Assembly: GCA_024809215.1 (NCBI GenBank)
Contig: JANUBW010000008.1
Span: forward strand, 248,001 to 312,000
DNA: 64,000 bases
Direction: 5' to 3'
Source of the DNA: Niastella sp. OAS944
Lineage (GTDB): Bacteria; Bacteroidota; Bacteroidia; Chitinophagales; Chitinophagaceae
The translations under genes were made by a program, and so were the position numbers. This document shows, one piece after another, positions 8,657 to 16,956 of the stretch. The notes beneath the pieces were generated by a model that worked only from the letters and a program-made list of their open reading frames with translations, was not told where the DNA came from and did not search any database. Every line of letters starts with the position of its first letter. Position 1 is the first letter of the stretch.

Positions 8657-8789
8657 GGTTTGAGTTACAGGTTTCAGGGTACAGGTTACATGGAATAAAA
8701 AATATATGCCGCAATCTCTACTCTGGAGAGGCCGTACCTCGCAAAGCGAGGCAAGCCCTGCAACTTTGTAACATGCAACCTGCAACAGG
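8657..8789. repeat. Inverted heptamer repeat element, YTGYAAC class, with inner hairpin
   Basis: Left arm: GGTTTGA, GTTACA, GGTTTCA, GGGTACA, GGTTACA. Right arm: TTGTAAC, ATGCAAC, CTGCAAC, AGG. The central segment contains a separate perfect hairpin CCTCGCAAAGCGAGG at 8737-8751. It lies between divergent ypdA and the SPFH gene. Confidence 0.7.
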
Positions 8790-8865
8790 CCTCTTTTAAT
8801 GTTACAAACATTCCCATTTGCATATTTGCTTATTTTCCCGTTACTTTCATTAAAATTTAATTCTT

Positions 8866-9807
8866 ATGGAATTTTTAGCGTCCTATTGGTGGGTCATTGT
8901 TATAGTACTCATCTTGTTTGCCGGTTTAAAAACTATTAACCAGGGTTTCATAGGAGTTGTTACCCGGTTTGGGAAATACCAACGCGTTTTGAACCCTGGC
9001 CTGAATTTAATAGTACCTTTTCTGGACCAGATCAGCCGTAAGGTAAGTGTTCAGAACCGTTCGGTAGAAATGGAGTTCCAGGCGGTAACAGCCGATCAGG
9101 CCAATGTGTATTTTAAAAGCATGTTGTTGTATGCGGTTCAGAATGCAAATGAAGAAACTATTAAGAAGGTAGCGTTTAAGTTCCTGAGCGAGCGCGATCT
9201 TATGCAGGCGCTTACGCGAACCATTGAAGGCACCATTCGTTCATTTGTGGCCACCAAACGCCAGGCCGAGATCCTGGGGTTACGTAAAGAAATAGTAGAA
9301 TATGTGAAAGAACAAATAGACCACCTGCTGGAAGAATGGGGGTATCACCTGCTCGATCTGCAGATAAATGATATTACGTTCGATAAACAAATTATGGACA
9401 GTATGAGCAAGGTGGTTGCCAGTAATAACCTGAAGGCCGCCGCGGAGAACGAAGGCCAGGCCCTGCTGATCACTAAAACAAAAGCAGCAGAAGCAGAAGG
9501 TAATTCTATTAAAATTGCGGCTGAGGCTGAACGTGTTGCTGCCCAATTGCGCGGTCAGGGTGTGGCGTTGTTCCGTGAAGAAGTTGCCCGTGGTATGAGT
9601 CAGGCTGCTGAGCAAATGAAACAGGCCAACCTCGATACAAACGTGATCCTGTTCAGTATGTGGACGGAAGCCATTAAGAACTTTGCCGAAGTAGGTAAGG
9701 GGAACGTCATTTTCCTTGATGGCAGCAGTGAAAGCATGCAGCGCAATATGCAGCAAATTATGGCCATGATGCAAATGAAAGGGGAGAACAACCAGAGCAG
9801 GAATTAA
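8866..9807 (+). CDS. SPFH/Band 7 family membrane protein (stomatin-like)
   Basis: Membrane-anchored scaffold protein of 313 residues; SPFH proteins oligomerise on membranes and often influence proteases or microdomains. An N-terminal transmembrane segment covers residues 5-22, followed at once by NQGFIGVVTRFGKYQRVLNPGLN, the start of the SPFH domain (about 23-200). A long alanine/glutamate-rich helical stretch follows (about 190-270, KAAEAEG and AEAERVAAQLRG), typical of stomatin coiled coils. A glutamine/methionine-rich tail ends the protein. The gene is monocistronic as far as can be seen. Upstream, TTTG, 21 nt, TACTTTC is a plausible Bacteroidota promoter. Confidence 0.9.
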   Translation: MEFLASYWWVIVIVLILFAGLKTINQGFIGVVTRFGKYQRVLNPGLNLIVPFLDQISRKVSVQNRSVEMEFQAVTADQANVYFKSMLLYAVQNANEETIKKVAFKFLSERDLMQALTRTIEGTIRSFVATKRQAEILGLRKEIVEYVKEQIDHLLEEWGYHLLDLQINDITFDKQIMDSMSKVVASNNLKAAAENEGQALLITKTKAAEAEGNSIKIAAEAERVAAQLRGQGVALFREEVARGMSQAAEQMKQANLDTNVILFSMWTEAIKNFAEVGKGNVIFLDGSSESMQRNMQQIMAMMQMKGENNQSRN

Positions 9808-9934
9808 CGTTTAGTTGGCTATACGATTTTGACTATCAGGTAATTCAATTAGCAAACTTTTAAGAAATATTAAATCGTTCGATTCGTTTTAGGCACACTA
9901 TTGCCTACATTTACACCACTAAAACACTTGATGG

Positions 9935-10645
9935 ATGAATTGGTTTTTTTTACAAGTTACCAATCCTGCTACCCCCGCCGCCGACTCAGTACATGCAGCC
10001 GCCACAACGGCTGCACAGGGCGAACAAACAATGAATGTGATGGACCTGCTTTCACATGGCGGTCCGCTCATGATACCCCTGGGATTGCTGTTCGTGCTGG
10101 CAGTATTCTTCTTTTTTGAAAGGCTTATTGCCATTAAAAAGGCAAGCCGTATTGACCCTAACTTCATGTATATAATACGTGATAACGTGATCAGCGGTAA
10201 TTTAACTGCTGCCCGGTCAATGGCCAAGAATACACAAAACCCGGTAGCCCGTATTATTGATAAAGGCCTGCAACGGGTTGGTAAAAGAATAGAGGAAATA
10301 GAAAAGAGCATGGAGAATGTAGGTAAGATAGAGGTGTATAAAATGGAACGAAACCTGTCGGTATTGTCGCTGGTATATGGAATAGCGCCCATGTTTGGGT
10401 TTTTGGGTACCATCTTTGGTATGTTGCAGTTGTTCTATAATATCAATGCATCGGGCGAATTTACCCCGGCGCAAATTGCAGGTGGTATTTATACCAAAAT
10501 GATCACTTCTGCCGCAGGTTTGATCATTGGCTTGCTGGCCTATGTAGGTTATAACTTCCTGAATGCGCAGATCGACAAGACTGTGAACCGTATGGAAGTG
10601 GCCACGGCCGAGTTCCTCGATATTTTACAGGAACCTACGAGATAA
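9935..10645 (+). CDS. exbB: MotA/TolQ/ExbB proton channel family protein
   Basis: Inner-membrane proton-channel subunit (236 residues) that energises outer-membrane receptors with ExbD and TonB, or the Tol system. Residues 1-30 form an N-terminal extension with an initial hydrophobic segment. Transmembrane helices lie at about 42-62, 135-160 (MFGFLGTIFGMLQLF) and 185-205 (TSAAGLIIGLLAYVGYNFL). The conserved GTIFGM and TSAAGLIIG motifs line the channel in this family. The next gene, 27 bp downstream, encodes the ExbD/TolR partner, so the two form an operon. TolQ cannot be excluded by sequence alone. The SusC protein encoded in this window is a plausible client. Confidence 0.88.
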   Translation: MNWFFLQVTNPATPAADSVHAAATTAAQGEQTMNVMDLLSHGGPLMIPLGLLFVLAVFFFFERLIAIKKASRIDPNFMYIIRDNVISGNLTAARSMAKNTQNPVARIIDKGLQRVGKRIEEIEKSMENVGKIEVYKMERNLSVLSLVYGIAPMFGFLGTIFGMLQLFYNINASGEFTPAQIAGGIYTKMITSAAGLIIGLLAYVGYNFLNAQIDKTVNRMEVATAEFLDILQEPTR

Positions 10646-10672
10646 TTAACCTGATATTTAAACATTCTACAA

Positions 10673-11074
10673 ATGAATCTAAGAAGAAGAGGAAAAGGTC
10701 ACCAGGAACTGCATGCAGGAGCGTTGAACGACATCCTGTTCATCCTGTTGTTCTTCTTTCTTATAGTTTCTACGCTGGCCAATCCGAATGTGATCAAATT
10801 ATCGCAGCCAAAAGCCAAAAGCGACACCAAGGCCAAACAAACGGTGATTGTTAATATTAAACCCAGCGGTGAATATATCATCAATGGTAAACAGATCACT
10901 ATTGAAGAAATGAAGGCGTTTATGGAGCCCTATGTGCAGAAAGATTCAACCCAGGCAACGATAGCCATCAATGCCGATAAAACGGTGCCGCTGGAGAATG
11001 TAGTGGCTGTTATGCGGGTTGCAAGAGATTTAGGCGCACGATCAACCTTGTTAGTAGATACGAAACTGAAGTAA
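10673..11074 (+). CDS. exbD: ExbD/TolR family biopolymer transport protein
   Basis: Single-pass inner-membrane protein of 133 residues. A short basic cytoplasmic start (MNLRRRGKGHQELHAG) is followed by a transmembrane helix at about 19-39 carrying the conserved aspartate (ALNDILFILLFFFLIVS), the proton-pathway residue in this family. The periplasmic domain (residues 45-133) contains the typical YIINGKQIT and IAINADKTVPLENVVAVM segments. It partners the upstream ExbB-like protein. A strong terminator follows at 11112. Confidence 0.9.
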   Translation: MNLRRRGKGHQELHAGALNDILFILLFFFLIVSTLANPNVIKLSQPKAKSDTKAKQTVIVNIKPSGEYIINGKQITIEEMKAFMEPYVQKDSTQATIAINADKTVPLENVVAVMRVARDLGARSTLLVDTKLK

Positions 11075-11111
11075 CAGCCCCACTCCCAATTGTTGGAGAA
11101 CGTTATTATAG

Positions 11112-11148
11112 CCCACAGTAACTTACTGGTTGCTGTGGGTTTTTTATT
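11112..11148 (+). terminator. Rho-independent terminator after exbB-exbD
   Basis: The stem CCCACAGTAAC (11112-11122) pairs with GTTGCTGTGGG (11129-11139), with one G-U pair and a 6-nt loop, followed by a run of six T. Confidence 0.85.
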
Positions 11149-11191
11149 TATCTTCCTTCCCTTAAAGCCCTTTCCAAATAATCCTGTATTT

Positions 11192-11226
11192 CATTAGCAC
11201 ATTAGCTAATTATCACATCAGCTAAT
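11192..11226. repeat. Octamer repeat (CATTAGCA class) overlapping the prmC 3' end
   Basis: Units CATTAGCA, CATTAGCT, AATTATCA, CATCAGCT are visible at 8-nt spacing. On the minus strand the repeat encodes the last residues of PrmC and its stop codon. Confidence 0.6.
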
Positions 11227-12104
11227 TCTGCTTTCACCATCCTGTCCTTCCCCTGCAAATCCTTCTTTACTACTGCAACAAAACCATTCGATTCAAATAA
11301 CGCCTTTGTTTGCTCGCCCAGATCTTCATGAATTTCAACAAAGATGCTGCCACCGGGGCGTAGCTTTTCTTTTGCAAACCGGGCAATGGCGTCATAAAAT
11401 ACCAGTGGATCTTCATTAGGTACAAACAAGGCCAGGTGCGGTTCATAAGCCAGCACGTTCTGCAACATGGTGCTTGAGTTATGGTGTGGTATATAGGGTG
11501 GGTTGCTTACTATTATATCAACTGTTGGCAGTGTAGGCCAGCTGGCTGTATGTAAAAAATCGGCCTGTAGAAATTGAACCGGCGTTTGCTGGGTGGCCGC
11601 GTTTTTCGCAGCTACTGCCAGCGCCTGTTCGCTCACATCGCAGGCGTATACTTCTGCCTGTGGGAGCTTCTTTTTAAGAGAGATTGGAATACAGCCGCTG
11701 CCTGTGCCTATGTCGAGAATGCTGAAGTAGGAGGTAGGAGGTAAGATGTAAGAAGAGTCCTCTTTTTTCTGACTTCCGACTTGTTCCAAAACCCATTCAA
11801 CCAACTCTTCGGTCTCGGGCCTTGGAATAAGCACATTCTCATCGACATAAAGCGCCATTCCGTAAAACCAGGCTTCGTGCAAAACGTACTGTACGGGTTT
11901 GTGGTTCAGCAGTTCCTGCGTATATTGTTGTATTTGGGTTAACTGATGGGGCGGCAACGGCGACTGTTTATGCACAATACGGTCGATCTTTCGCATACCG
12001 GTAACATGTTCAATAACCCAGTCGGCAATATTGGCTGCCTCGCGGTTATCGTACAGGTTGTACAAAGATATGGTCAGTTGCTGTTGCGCCTCATGTAGGG
12101 TCAT
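11202..12104 (-). CDS. prmC: Peptide chain release factor N5-glutamine methyltransferase
   Basis: SAM-dependent enzyme that methylates the glutamine of the GGQ motif in release factors RF1/RF2. The helical N-terminal domain spans about 1-95, with PRPETEELVE at 95-104. The methyltransferase domain starts with motif I DIGTGSG at 131-137 and has the substrate-binding NPPY at 201-204. Between them, residues about 109-128 are encoded by an in-frame heptamer repeat element (11724-11782), making the linker about a dozen residues longer than in E. coli PrmC. The extreme C-terminus (ELADVIIS) is encoded by another repeat (11192-11226). A CATCTTTG box lies about 6 nt upstream of the ATG. Confidence 0.93.
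   Translation of the reverse strand: MTLHEAQQQLTISLYNLYDNREAANIADWVIEHVTGMRKIDRIVHKQSPLPPHQLTQIQQYTQELLNHKPVQYVLHEAWFYGMALYVDENVLIPRPETEELVEWVLEQVGSQKKEDSSYILPPTSYFSILDIGTGSGCIPISLKKKLPQAEVYACDVSEQALAVAAKNAATQQTPVQFLQADFLHTASWPTLPTVDIIVSNPPYIPHHNSSTMLQNVLAYEPHLALFVPNEDPLVFYDAIARFAKEKLRPGGSIFVEIHEDLGEQTKALFESNGFVAVVKKDLQGKDRMVKAELADVIIS
11724..11782. repeat. Heptamer repeat element inside the prmC coding sequence
   Basis: On the minus strand the units are AAGTCGG, AAGTCAG, AAAAAAG, AGGACTC and then TCTTACA, TCTTACC, TCCTACC, TCCTACT: two arms of the GARGTAA class in inverted orientation, as in the intergenic elements at 38816 and 60478. It is read in frame as a linker of roughly 20 residues. 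Confidence 0.7.
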
Positions 12105-12151
12105 AGCGGCAAAGATGGCGGATTTTGGACTATATTTGCGGCTTTATTTCA

Positions 12152-12173
12152 GTTTCCGGTATTAGTTGCCAGG
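12152..12173. repeat. Degenerate CCGGTTA-class repeat fragment
   Basis: The sequence TTTCCGGTATTAGTTGCCAGG resembles the start of the element at 18799, with about four differences. It lies between prmC and ribD. Confidence 0.4.
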
Positions 12174-12206
12174 TTTTGATTTGAAGCTTTATGATTCTAA
12201 TAATGT

Positions 12207-12312
12207 GTTGCAGGTTCCAGGTTCCAAGGTGCAGGGAAATACAGGATGCTGAAAATACTTTTGAACTCAGCAATAAAAGCCCTGTAACATGCACCCTGAA
12301 ACATGTAACAGT
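12207..12312. repeat. Inverted heptamer repeat element, YTGYAAC class, with GGAAATACAG core
   Basis: Left arm TGCAGGT, TCCAGGT, TCCAAGG; core word GGAAATACAG at 12235-12244; right arm CTGTAAC, ATGCACC, CTGAAAC, ATGTAAC. The loop of about 60 nt contains a smaller GCTGA/TCAGC pairing. Confidence 0.7.
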
Positions 12313-12393
12313 TAAATAAATGGAAGGTTTTTATACATTCATCAAAGACTGTTGGCAATTGACCATTCACCATTGACTACTCACCAAACATAC

Positions 12394-13431
12394 ATGCAAC
12401 GGTGTATTCAGCTGGCCGAATCGGCTGCGGGGTACGTAGCGCCCAATCCCATGGTGGGGGCGGTGCTGGTGCATGAAAACCGTATCATAGGCGAGGGGTA
12501 TCATCAACAGTATGGCGGTCCGCATGCCGAAGTGCATTGTATAAATTCGGTAAAAGAGGCCGACCGGCACCTGATACCGCAATCAACCATTTATGTGTCA
12601 CTGGAGCCCTGCGCTCATTTTGGCAAAACACCGCCCTGTGCCGATCTCATCATTGAAAAAAAGATCCCGCACGTGGTAATCGGTTGCCGCGACCCCTTTA
12701 AACAGGTTGATGGTAAAGGAGTTGAGAAATTGCAGGCGGCCGGTATTCAGGTAACCATGAATGTGCTGGAGCAGGAATGTAAAACCCTTAATAAGCGGTT
12801 TATTACTTTTCATACAGAACACCGTCCGTACATTGTTTTAAAATGGGCGCAAACGGCCAATGCCAAAATAGCCGGTGAGGCCGGTGGCGAACGGTTGCTT
12901 ATCAGCAATGAGTTCACCAACCGGCTGGTACATAAATGGCGTGGCGAAGAAGCGGCCATTCTGGTGGGTACTAATACGGCATTATTCGATGATCCGTCAT
13001 TGACGACCCGATTATGGAAAGGCGCCAACCCAATGAGGTTGGTGGTTGATATGAACCTGCGTTTGCCATCGTCCCTGCAGTTATTTAATAAACAGGTAAA
13101 AACCATTGTGTTCAACGGCCTGAAGCATGATGAGCAGGAAAATCTTTTGCATTACCAGGTTACGCAGGATGTAAAACTGGTGCACCAGATAGCAAATGCT
13201 TTATACCAGTTAAAGGTGCAAAGCGTGCTGGTTGAAGGCGGCGCGCAATTGCTGCAATCGTTCATTGATGAAGGCCTGTGGGATGAAACAAGAGTGATCA
13301 CCAATAACGAACAGATTGTTGCAAACGGATTGCCCGCCCCACGTATGCAAAGCGGCCGTTTGTTAAAACAGGAATCGTTGTTTTCAGATACCCTCCAATA
13401 TTTTGTGAACCCGCAAACCCTGGTACAGTGA
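12394..13431 (+). CDS. ribD: Bifunctional riboflavin biosynthesis deaminase/reductase RibD
   Basis: Cytosolic enzyme that deaminates the first pyrimidine of the riboflavin pathway and then reduces its ribosyl side chain. The deaminase domain (residues 1-145) has zinc ligands in HAE at 44-46 and PCAHFGKTPPC at 72-82. The reductase domain (about 150-345) contains KWAQTANAKIAG and the nucleotide-binding VLVEGGAQLLQSF. I chose ATG 12394 rather than an in-frame TTG at 12352, because family members begin close to this MQRCIQLA and the extra 14 codons are repeat-like spacer sequence. The GTG start of the next gene overlaps this stop codon. Confidence 0.93.
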   Translation: MQRCIQLAESAAGYVAPNPMVGAVLVHENRIIGEGYHQQYGGPHAEVHCINSVKEADRHLIPQSTIYVSLEPCAHFGKTPPCADLIIEKKIPHVVIGCRDPFKQVDGKGVEKLQAAGIQVTMNVLEQECKTLNKRFITFHTEHRPYIVLKWAQTANAKIAGEAGGERLLISNEFTNRLVHKWRGEEAAILVGTNTALFDDPSLTTRLWKGANPMRLVVDMNLRLPSSLQLFNKQVKTIVFNGLKHDEQENLLHYQVTQDVKLVHQIANALYQLKVQSVLVEGGAQLLQSFIDEGLWDETRVITNNEQIVANGLPAPRMQSGRLLKQESLFSDTLQYFVNPQTLVQ

Positions 13432-14312
13432 GTAGTTTATTCTTTCTCATTGCCAGTATTATACTTACTGCCTGGCTTACTATTGCTTTTAAGATCGTTG
13501 GCCGGTTAGGTATCAATAACCTGCAGGCTATTGTATTTAACTATACGGTTTGTGTTATCACCGGCACCTTTGTAAACGGAAGTTTTCCGGTAAACAGTTC
13601 GCTGGTAAAAGAGCCCTGGTTGCCATGGGCGTTGGTAATGGGTTGTGGGTTTATTTCCCTCTTCAACCTGGCTGCCTATACCGTTCAAAAAATAGGTGTG
13701 GCGGCAGCAACGGTGGCGTATAAACTATCAATGGTTATTCCATTTGTATTTTCAATATACCTGTATAACGAAGATGCTACCATTTTGAAAATAGCCGGTG
13801 TGGCTGTTGCATTACTGGCGGTATGGCTAACAACAAGGCCTGCTGAAAAAAATAAGAATGAACATAAGGTGTCGTGGATGGTATGGGCTATGCCCTTGTT
13901 GCTGTTTGTAGGCAGCGGTTTGCTCGATGCTATGATAAAATATGTTGAACAGGCTTTTATAAACCCTGGTAACCAGGATGCGTACCTGATCACCGCTTTT
14001 TGTGTGGCTGCTACAGTAGGTTGGCTTATTCTGTTCTACCTGTTTAGTACGGGCAAACAAAAGCTTTCTGCAAAGGCGTTGGTGGCTGGCATATGCATAG
14101 GTGTACCAAACTATTTTTCTATCTGGTGCCTGCTGGGTGCTTTAAAAGGATATTCAGGCAACAGCTCGGCCATTATACCCATCAATAACATGGGTATTGT
14201 ATTGTTTACCGCTTTAGTGGCCTGGTTAATTTTTAAAGAAAAGCTATCGGCTGTCAATTGGCTGGGTATTGCATTATCATTAGGTGCAATTGCATTGATA
14301 GCTTATGGTTGA
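13428..14312 (+). CDS. DMT superfamily (EamA-type) transporter
   Basis: Integral inner-membrane protein of 294 residues with about ten hydrophobic helices and the internal duplication typical of drug/metabolite transporters. The second half ends in a characteristic IPINNMGIVLFTALVAWLIF and GIALSLGAIALI arrangement. It starts with GTG overlapping the ribD TGA (GTGA), so translation is probably coupled to ribD. The linkage raises the possibility of a flavin- or metabolite-related substrate, but that is inference from position alone. Confidence 0.85.
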   Translation: MSSLFFLIASIILTAWLTIAFKIVGRLGINNLQAIVFNYTVCVITGTFVNGSFPVNSSLVKEPWLPWALVMGCGFISLFNLAAYTVQKIGVAAATVAYKLSMVIPFVFSIYLYNEDATILKIAGVAVALLAVWLTTRPAEKNKNEHKVSWMVWAMPLLLFVGSGLLDAMIKYVEQAFINPGNQDAYLITAFCVAATVGWLILFYLFSTGKQKLSAKALVAGICIGVPNYFSIWCLLGALKGYSGNSSAIIPINNMGIVLFTALVAWLIFKEKLSAVNWLGIALSLGAIALIAYG

Positions 14313-14340
14313 AATACCCAACCCTTAATTAATTTGAATT

Positions 14341-14952
14341 ATGAGCGACCCCGAATTTTTTTATACGATCGATAAAACCGTAACCGCAGAATATAAAGAC
14401 CGTGGCAGTAAGTTTATTGCCTATACGTATCCCATTCAATCGGTTGATGATTTTAAGAAGAGCATGGAGGCTATCAAAAAAGAACACCCTAAAGCCACCC
14501 ATCATTGTTTTGCCTATCGTATAGGGCTTGATAATAATACGTACCGGGTAAGCGACGATGGCGAACCATCGGGCACGGCCGGCAAACCTATACTGGGGCA
14601 AATAGATAGTAAAAAACTAACCAACGTTCTGGTGGTGGTAGTGCGTTATTTCGGTGGTACGCTGTTAGGCGTGCCGGGGCTTATCGAAGCATATAAATCA
14701 GCCGCCTCGATGGCACTGCAGGTAACGCCTATTATACAAAAACCAATACAGGTTAACTATAGAGTGCAGTTCGACTATACCCAAATGAATGAGATCATGA
14801 TGCTGGTAAAGGCGCTCAATTGCACGGTGCTGGAAAAAGATATGAACCTCTTTTGTCACATAGTGATCGGAATTCCAAAGGGTAGGCTCGAAGAAGCGAT
14901 CTATAAGTTTAAAGAGATCAGAAATGTAGAGATAACGAAAAGTAATTTGTAG
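14341..14952 (+). CDS. YigZ/IMPACT family protein
   Basis: Cytosolic protein of 203 residues. It has the conserved N-terminal IMPACT fold with GSKFIAY at 22-28, SDDGEPSGTAG at 71-81 and VRYFGGTLLG at 101-110, followed by a C-terminal DUF1949-like ferredoxin-fold domain (about 137-203). In eukaryotes IMPACT regulates Gcn2; bacterial YigZ function is not settled. The gene follows the DMT transporter by 28 bp and may belong to the ribD transcript. Confidence 0.9.
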   Translation: MSDPEFFYTIDKTVTAEYKDRGSKFIAYTYPIQSVDDFKKSMEAIKKEHPKATHHCFAYRIGLDNNTYRVSDDGEPSGTAGKPILGQIDSKKLTNVLVVVVRYFGGTLLGVPGLIEAYKSAASMALQVTPIIQKPIQVNYRVQFDYTQMNEIMMLVKALNCTVLEKDMNLFCHIVIGIPKGRLEEAIYKFKEIRNVEITKSNL

Positions 14953-14981
14953 TATCTTTCGCTATATAGGTCTGATAGCGT

Positions 14982-15815
14982 ATGATACGGTTTATTACAA
15001 TGATCCTGTCCCTCGTATTACTCGCGGCCTGTAAATCGGGTAATAGTCCGTGGGGTAAGAATAAGTCGAAAGATACATTATCGGTGCATTCCGTTCCTTA
15101 TGAAAGGTTATTAGATAAGGCAATGGACAGCGCCGAGCAAATGTCGTTTTTCAAAGATTACTGCATCAGGCATCTCGATAGTCATAAACGTGAGAACCGC
15201 TTTAATACCACAGCCGTTTTTGACGGCGATACCACCAGGATACAATTTTACAAGGGAAACATTTGCACCGATAAAAAGCAACATGCTGTTGTTGGTTTCG
15301 AGAACAAGAACCTTTTCTTCTTTTTCATGAAAGAGAATAGCTGGAAGCTGCGCCAGGTTATGAATGGCTTTGGCGTTATTAAAGACAGCGCCGTTCAGTT
15401 CTGCGATATAAATTTTGATGGGTTTAAAGACCTCTCCATCATTTGGAATTATACAGCAGGCACCTGCAGCTGCACAATGCCCGGTTGCCGCGACATTTAT
15501 CTTTACAATTACGAATCTGATAACTTCGACCATTTACCCCAAATAAGGTCATTCTTCGATTTCGGCATTTCCACTGAGGAAAAATCAGTTTACCTGGGCG
15601 AACATTGCACTGGCTTTTATGGAAAGTATATGTGGCAGAATGGCCAGTTGCAAATACAGGAAGAATATGCTTCTAACCAATGGAATGAAAAGGATTCAAC
15701 GCGCTGGCGCCTTGAGCATTTTATTTATAACAATGGGGAACGCATGCCTGCTTATACCGTGCCAAATTTACCGCTGCCGGAGAAGTGGCAGAAGCAATTT
15801 GGGTGGAGTCAATAG
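14982..15815 (+). CDS. Hypothetical lipoprotein (XAC2610-like, EF-hand-like segment)
   Basis: Exported lipoprotein of 277 residues: the signal peptide ends at lipobox LLAAC with Cys17. Residues 145-155 (FCDINFDGFKDL) match the Asp-rich calcium-loop pattern seen in XAC2610-type and VCBS-like proteins. Cysteine-rich TCSCTMPGC follows, then a C-terminal aromatic-rich region. I do not know a function. A TATCTTTC box about 20 bp upstream of the ATG (14953-14960) suggests its own promoter. It is convergent with the dehydrogenase gene, with an inverted repeat between them. Confidence 0.75.
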   Translation: MIRFITMILSLVLLAACKSGNSPWGKNKSKDTLSVHSVPYERLLDKAMDSAEQMSFFKDYCIRHLDSHKRENRFNTTAVFDGDTTRIQFYKGNICTDKKQHAVVGFENKNLFFFFMKENSWKLRQVMNGFGVIKDSAVQFCDINFDGFKDLSIIWNYTAGTCSCTMPGCRDIYLYNYESDNFDHLPQIRSFFDFGISTEEKSVYLGEHCTGFYGKYMWQNGQLQIQEEYASNQWNEKDSTRWRLEHFIYNNGERMPAYTVPNLPLPEKWQKQFGWSQ

Positions 15816-15868
15816 TTATTGAGTTCATCAGGTAACTAATGAACTCAATAACTGAACAACTAATTGAA
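15816..15868. repeat. Perfect hairpin plus ACTGAACA-type repeat between convergent genes
   Basis: TTATTGAGTTCAT (15816-15828) pairs exactly with ATGAACTCAATAA (15839-15851) across a 10-nt loop. It continues as ACTGAAC, AACTAATTGAAC, resembling the repeat at 59531. It may act as a bidirectional terminator but lacks a T tract. Confidence 0.6.
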
Positions 15869-16747
15869 CCTATCACTCACAACCAGTTCCTTACTTCCCG
15901 CAGTATATTTATAAAACCCTTCACCGGCTTTCACACCAAGGTATCCCGCAGTAACCATATTAGTCAACAACGGGCAGGGTGCATACTTGGGATTTCCGAA
16001 TCCTTCGTGCAATACGTTCAGAATGGAGTGGCAGGTATCGAGCCCAATAAAATCGGCTAATTGTAATGGACCCATAGGATGGGCCATACCCAACTTCATG
16101 ATGGTATCAATTTCATTTACACCGGCAATGCCTTCGTACAAACTGTAAATGGCTTCATTGATCATTGGCATAAGAATGCGGTTGGCAATAAAACCAGGAT
16201 AATCGTTCACTACGCAAGGCACTTTACCCAGTTGTTTGCTTAATGCAACAATGGTATCGGTAACTGTTTGCGAAGTTGCATAACCGTTAATGATCTCAAC
16301 CAGTTTCATTACTGGTACCGGGTTCATAAAGTGCATGCCTATTACCTGGCTGGCGCGTTTGGTAACTGCAGCAATACGGGTTATTGAAATGGAAGAGGTA
16401 TTTGTAGCCAGCAATGCATTGGCGGGGGCCAGGCTATCAAGCTGTTTAAAGATATTTAATTTAAGTTCGATGTTTTCGGTGGCGGCTTCAACAACAAGTT
16501 CGGTACCATCAACACCTTTGGCCATATCGGTAAAAGTAGTGAGGTTGGCCAGGGCACTGCTCTTTTGTTCTTCTGTTGCGGTGCCTTTGGCTATCTGCCG
16601 GTCGAAGTTCTTTTGAATGGTTTGAATGGCTTTTTCAAGCTGGGCGGCATTTACATCAATGAGGTTAACTTTAAAACCGTTCTGAGCAAAAACATGTGCA
16701 ATTCCATTACCCATGGTTCCCGCACCAATTACAGCAACGTTAAGCAT
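15860..16747 (-). CDS. 3-hydroxybutyryl-CoA dehydrogenase
   Basis: NAD(P)-dependent 3-hydroxyacyl-CoA dehydrogenase of 295 residues, stand-alone type (Hbd/PaaH). The Rossmann motif GAGTMGNG is at 8-15. The catalytic region includes NTSSISI (about 118-124), HFMNPVPVMKLVEII with the catalytic histidine, and GFIANRILMPMINEA, which starts the helical C-terminal dimerisation domain. It acts in butyrate/crotonate metabolism or fatty acid oxidation. The start codon lies at the edge of an octamer repeat (16745-16786), and a TATCTTAG box sits beyond it. Confidence 0.9.
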   Translation of the reverse strand: MLNVAVIGAGTMGNGIAHVFAQNGFKVNLIDVNAAQLEKAIQTIQKNFDRQIAKGTATEEQKSSALANLTTFTDMAKGVDGTELVVEAATENIELKLNIFKQLDSLAPANALLATNTSSISITRIAAVTKRASQVIGMHFMNPVPVMKLVEIINGYATSQTVTDTIVALSKQLGKVPCVVNDYPGFIANRILMPMINEAIYSLYEGIAGVNEIDTIMKLGMAHPMGPLQLADFIGLDTCHSILNVLHEGFGNPKYAPCPLLTNMVTAGYLGVKAGEGFYKYTAGSKELVVSDRFN

Positions 16748-16786
16748 AATGTGATAATTTGATAATGTGCTAATATGCTAATGATG
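16745..16786. repeat. Octamer repeat (CATTAGCA class) abutting a start codon
   Basis: On the minus strand the units are CATTAGCA, TATTAGCA, CATTATCA, AATTATCA, then CATT followed by the ATG of the dehydrogenase gene. The same CATT-ATG junction occurs at 28185. Confidence 0.65.
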
Positions 16787-16918
16787 AAAGCGGTTGCTAA
16801 GATAATGTACTTACTTGATAACTAACAAGTGTTTGTGTTGGCGAATGTAAAAAACGCCATAGAAGTTTTGCTGCAAATTCATGAGGTGTCGGAAGCAAGG
16901 TATGCTCGAATATAGGAT

Positions 16919-16956
16919 ACCTTGTCAACATGTTAACTTGTTAACCCGTCAACTAA
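16919..16956. repeat. Octamer repeat (AGTTGACG class) at a stop codon
   Basis: On the minus strand, starting within the TAG stop of the neighbouring gene: AGTTGACG, GGTTAACA, AGTTAACA, TGTTGACA. This is a diverged third copy of the first arm of the elements at 3848 and 59676. Confidence 0.65.

Noticed and set aside
9280-9774. Antisense ORF (164 codons) within the SPFH gene
   Set aside because: The SPFH family match on the plus strand is clear; the antisense frame shows no signal or motif.
12352-12393. Upstream TTG start for ribD
   Set aside because: It would add 14 residues from spacer-like sequence absent from the family; ATG 12394 fits the RibD N-terminus.
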